DNA of 64,000 nucleotides. Source: JACMLD01 sp039916305 (lineage in GTDB: Bacteria > Bacteroidota > Bacteroidia > Chitinophagales > Chitinophagaceae). Shown here one piece after another: positions 61,586 through 64,000 of this stretch (the stretch's first letter is position 1; every line of letters starts with the position of its first letter). The stretch is from the NCBI GenBank assembly GCA_039916305.1, contig JBDSLR010000010.1, forward strand, positions 62,001 to 126,000, in the 5' to 3' direction. The notes beneath the pieces were generated by a model. That model saw only the letters and a list, made by a program, of their open reading frames with translations, did no database searches and was not told the origin of the DNA. The position numbers and the translations under genes are program-made.

Positions 61586-63208
61586 ATGAAAAAAACAATC
61601 CTGGCAGTGTATTGCATACTTTCTTTTGGCAGTATTTTTTCACAGGATGATACGCCGGCTGACTACCTGGGGCCTGCTTTTCATGCAGGCAGAAGGGAAG
61701 CAGCAAGAAAAATGATGCCCCCTAATTCTGTCATGGCCGTGTTTGCATACCCGGTGCGCACCTTCAGCAATGATGTGGATTACAACTATCATCCCAACCC
61801 CGACCTCTATTATTTTACCGGCTACAAAGAACCCCACGCAATGCTGCTGATTTTTAAGGATCCACAACGGTATAAAGACAGCATTACCTATACAGAATTA
61901 CTCTTTGTGCAAAAAAGAGATGCCCAGCGCGAACAGTGGACCGGCAAAAGGCTCGGTACTGATGGTGCCGCTAAAAAGCTGGGATTTTCTTTTGTACTGA
62001 ATGGGGACGCATTTGCCGCATTCCCCCTTAATTTTTCCGTATTTTCTAAAATTATATTTGAAGCATTGCCCGATGCCCTGGCCAATGAAACCGCACCCGG
62101 CGATTTATCGCAACTCATTAATAGCTTCCGGAAAAAGACATCCCTGCCGGCTGATTATGACGCCGCAGTAATTGAGGATCTGATCTCCGCCTATCAGCGT
62201 GATAACGGTGAGAACAGCAATCGCATTACCAGGTTTCTTACCCGTAACATCAGCAATGGAAAATACAAAGACAGCGCCCTTGTAAAAAAATTTATAGCCG
62301 CCAAAGATTCAGCAGAAAAAAAGGCGGTCATTGCAGTACTTGAAAACAGCCAATGGAACAGCAGCCTGTTTGCTTCCCTTACCACTGATCTTCGTGGCAT
62401 CAAAACTTCAGAAGAATTACAGCTGCTGCGCAAAGCAGTAGAAATATCCTCCATTGGCCATGCCGAAGTAATGAAGGCAGTGCGCCCAGGCATGTCTGAA
62501 AGAGAAATAGAAGGTATGCACGATTATGTACAGAAAAAATATGGCGCCGAGCATTGGGGTTACCCGCCAATTGTAGGTGCCGGCAACAATGGCTGTGTTC
62601 TGCATTATGGAGAAAATGATAAAATGACCGTTGGACAAAAAACAATTTTGATGGACGTAGGCGGCGAATACCATGGGTATAGTGCCGATGTAACAAGAAC
62701 CATCCCGGCAAATGGCAAATTCAGTCCGCAGGAAAAACTAATTTACAATATTGTGTACGATGCCCAGGAAGCCGTTTTCAAACTTTGTAAAGAAGGCACT
62801 TCGTTTGCAGACATAGAAAACAAGGCGCTTGAAATCATCGCCGCAGGTCTTATTAAAGTTGGCCTCATCAAAACAGCGGCGGAAGCCCGCCAGTTTTATC
62901 CGCATGGCTGCTCACACCACATTGGCCTGGATGTGCACGATAAGGGCGCTTACGACAAATTGAAGAAAGACATGGTCATTACCGTTGAGCCTGGTATCTA
63001 TATACCAGAAGGAAGCAAATGCGATAAGAAATGGTGGGGCATTGCCGTTAGGATAGAGGACGACCTCCTTATCCGGGAAAAAGATTACGAGCTTTTGTCT
63101 TCCGCCGCCCCGCGTAAGGCAGAAGAGGTAGAAAAAATGATAGCCGAAAAAAGTGGTTTTGACGATATGAAACTACCGCTGCTGAAAAGTGCCAAAAAAG
63201 GATTTTAA
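61586..63208 (+). CDS. Exported Xaa-Pro aminopeptidase (aminopeptidase P, M24B)
   Basis: The 540-residue protein has a signal peptide (residues 1-19, ending SIFSQ), an N-terminal aminopeptidase P domain (NPDLYYFTGYKEPHA near 72) and an M24 catalytic pita-bread domain. All five metal ligands are visible: LMDVGGEYHGYSADVTRTIP (two Asp, near 355-365), SHHIGLDVHD (His, near 447), VEPGIY (Glu, near 470) and AVRIEDDLL (Glu, near 490). It removes N-terminal residues preceding proline, probably from peptides in the periplasm. Confidence 0.94.
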   Translation: MKKTILAVYCILSFGSIFSQDDTPADYLGPAFHAGRREAARKMMPPNSVMAVFAYPVRTFSNDVDYNYHPNPDLYYFTGYKEPHAMLLIFKDPQRYKDSITYTELLFVQKRDAQREQWTGKRLGTDGAAKKLGFSFVLNGDAFAAFPLNFSVFSKIIFEALPDALANETAPGDLSQLINSFRKKTSLPADYDAAVIEDLISAYQRDNGENSNRITRFLTRNISNGKYKDSALVKKFIAAKDSAEKKAVIAVLENSQWNSSLFASLTTDLRGIKTSEELQLLRKAVEISSIGHAEVMKAVRPGMSEREIEGMHDYVQKKYGAEHWGYPPIVGAGNNGCVLHYGENDKMTVGQKTILMDVGGEYHGYSADVTRTIPANGKFSPQEKLIYNIVYDAQEAVFKLCKEGTSFADIENKALEIIAAGLIKVGLIKTAAEARQFYPHGCSHHIGLDVHDKGAYDKLKKDMVITVEPGIYIPEGSKCDKKWWGIAVRIEDDLLIREKDYELLSSAAPRKAEEVEKMIAEKSGFDDMKLPLLKSAKKGF

Positions 63209-63381
63209 AACCGGGCGATGCATTTGCGGTGATTACGGAAGGTGCTGAAAGACCTGCGGCAGATCATTTATTGCACCTTTCAACAACAGCGCAAAGATGA
63301 TCTTCTAAATTAATGGCGATAACAAGTCGTCTGCGCAAATGCATTATACCACAGCATGCTTAGCTTGAACGCATTTTACCA

Positions 63382-64000
63382 TCATAGCTGATTAACTAAC
63401 TGATAATTTTTATACCCGTCACTTAACAATATTTTATTATTTACGATAGTAAAAAAGGCTTTTTCGGAGAATGTTTCCTGGTTGGCTGAGATTATTTCCG
63501 GCGCAGAATAATTTATTTCGAGCACCATAATTTTAGCAGGTTCATTGCCGGCCGTTTCCAACAATACTTTTTTCATGCAACCGCTCTGTGTACTGTATTC
63601 AATGGAATACCTGCCAAACCCACTACTGCACGCTGAATCGATCAGCTGCAAAATACCGGTGGATCCTTTTACGGAAACAATAGCCTTAATTTTGTTCCCG
63701 GTTACCAGGCTTTTCAACTGTTCAAGGTGCAGGACTGCGGCACCGGCAAAAGCCGACAAATCCTTTTTACGGCCTACTATTAGTATCTTATCGCTATTAT
63801 CTACTGAAACATAATAGCTATCATTCAGCAGCATCTCTATTGGGCCAATTTTGCATACAAATTTTTTATGCTGCAGTATATACCGGCACTGCATCCTTTC
63901 AATAAGTTTTGCAGGTTGATCCCTTGCAAACATTTTTATATTGCCTGTAAACCTCACTGCATTATTAGTATTGTAAGCATTGTATATCTTCTGAATGGCA
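63382..64000 (-). CDS. Unrecognised protein, N-terminus beyond the window
   Basis: The minus-strand frame is open to the right edge (visible N-terminal residues AIQKIYNAYNTNNAVRF) and ends with the stop at 63382, so the GTG at 63957 is unlikely to be the true start. About 205 residues are visible. The first part resembles the periplasmic sequence of an exported protein that starts upstream. It shows alternating beta-strand patterns (YYVSVDNSDKILIVGRKKDL) and a C-terminal FFTIVNNKILLSDGYKNY. No family is recognised. Confidence 0.6.
   Translation of the reverse strand, partial: AIQKIYNAYNTNNAVRFTGNIKMFARDQPAKLIERMQCRYILQHKKFVCKIGPIEMLLNDSYYVSVDNSDKILIVGRKKDLSAFAGAAVLHLEQLKSLVTGNKIKAIVSVKGSTGILQLIDSACSSGFGRYSIEYSTQSGCMKKVLLETAGNEPAKIMVLEINYSAPEIISANQETFSEKAFFTIVNNKILLSDGYKNYQLVNQL

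Overview
The window is a 64-kb stretch of a Bacteroidota chromosome, most likely from the Chitinophagaceae or a close relative. The evidence is the gene content: DUF4270, DUF4294 and DUF6526 families, PorP/SprF, type IX secretion sorting domains of the gliding-motility type, a short glycogen-synthase-like protein beside panC, and TAnnTTTG-type promoter elements. Genes rarely carry Shine-Dalgarno sequences. No rRNA, tRNA, CRISPR array or complete insertion sequence was seen.

From 1 to 19000 the genes are mostly housekeeping: rlmB, a NUDIX hydrolase, metK, a DUF4270 lipoprotein, panC and panD, an LPG-synthase-type membrane protein followed by rfaE2, the cytochrome c maturation pair ccmE-ccmF, an arginase-family enzyme, two small related membrane proteins, a radical SAM protein, and a transporter-transporter-SDR cluster. 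From 19300 to 23900 lies a PorP/SprF gene behind a 1166-residue type IX-exported PKD protein, followed by a 959-base AT-rich gap. From 24800 to 40800 come pyrE, coaD, pyrB, dacB, a frameshifted Uma2 relic, cinA, a 2-oxoacid dehydrogenase E2 gene bracketed by a 17-bp inverted repeat, a second type IX-exported protein, an alpha/beta hydrolase, a HAD phosphatase and an adenosine-deaminase-like gene.

From 40800 to 60450 is the accessory centre of the window: part of a Bacteroidota-type (subtype iii) type VI secretion system. In transcription order on the minus strand it holds a membrane-anchored PKD protein, TssH (ClpV), TssB, TssC, two Hcp genes, VgrG, an unrecognised 458-residue protein, and a 1461-residue PAAR-like/Rhs protein with a C-terminal toxin tip. 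A pentapeptide-repeat protein directly downstream is a candidate immunity factor. Convergent to these lies a 699-residue metzincin without signal peptide, followed 4 bases later by a lipoprotein gene, which looks like a second effector-immunity pair. Several tiny unrecognised ORFs flank it. Baseplate and most membrane-complex genes (TssE, F, G, K, N and others) are absent here and must lie elsewhere if the machine is functional.

The right end holds an NlpC/P60 lipoprotein transcribed divergently from the T6SS genes, a secreted Xaa-Pro aminopeptidase, and an unrecognised gene that runs off the edge. Intergenic regions carry several families of short degenerate repeats.
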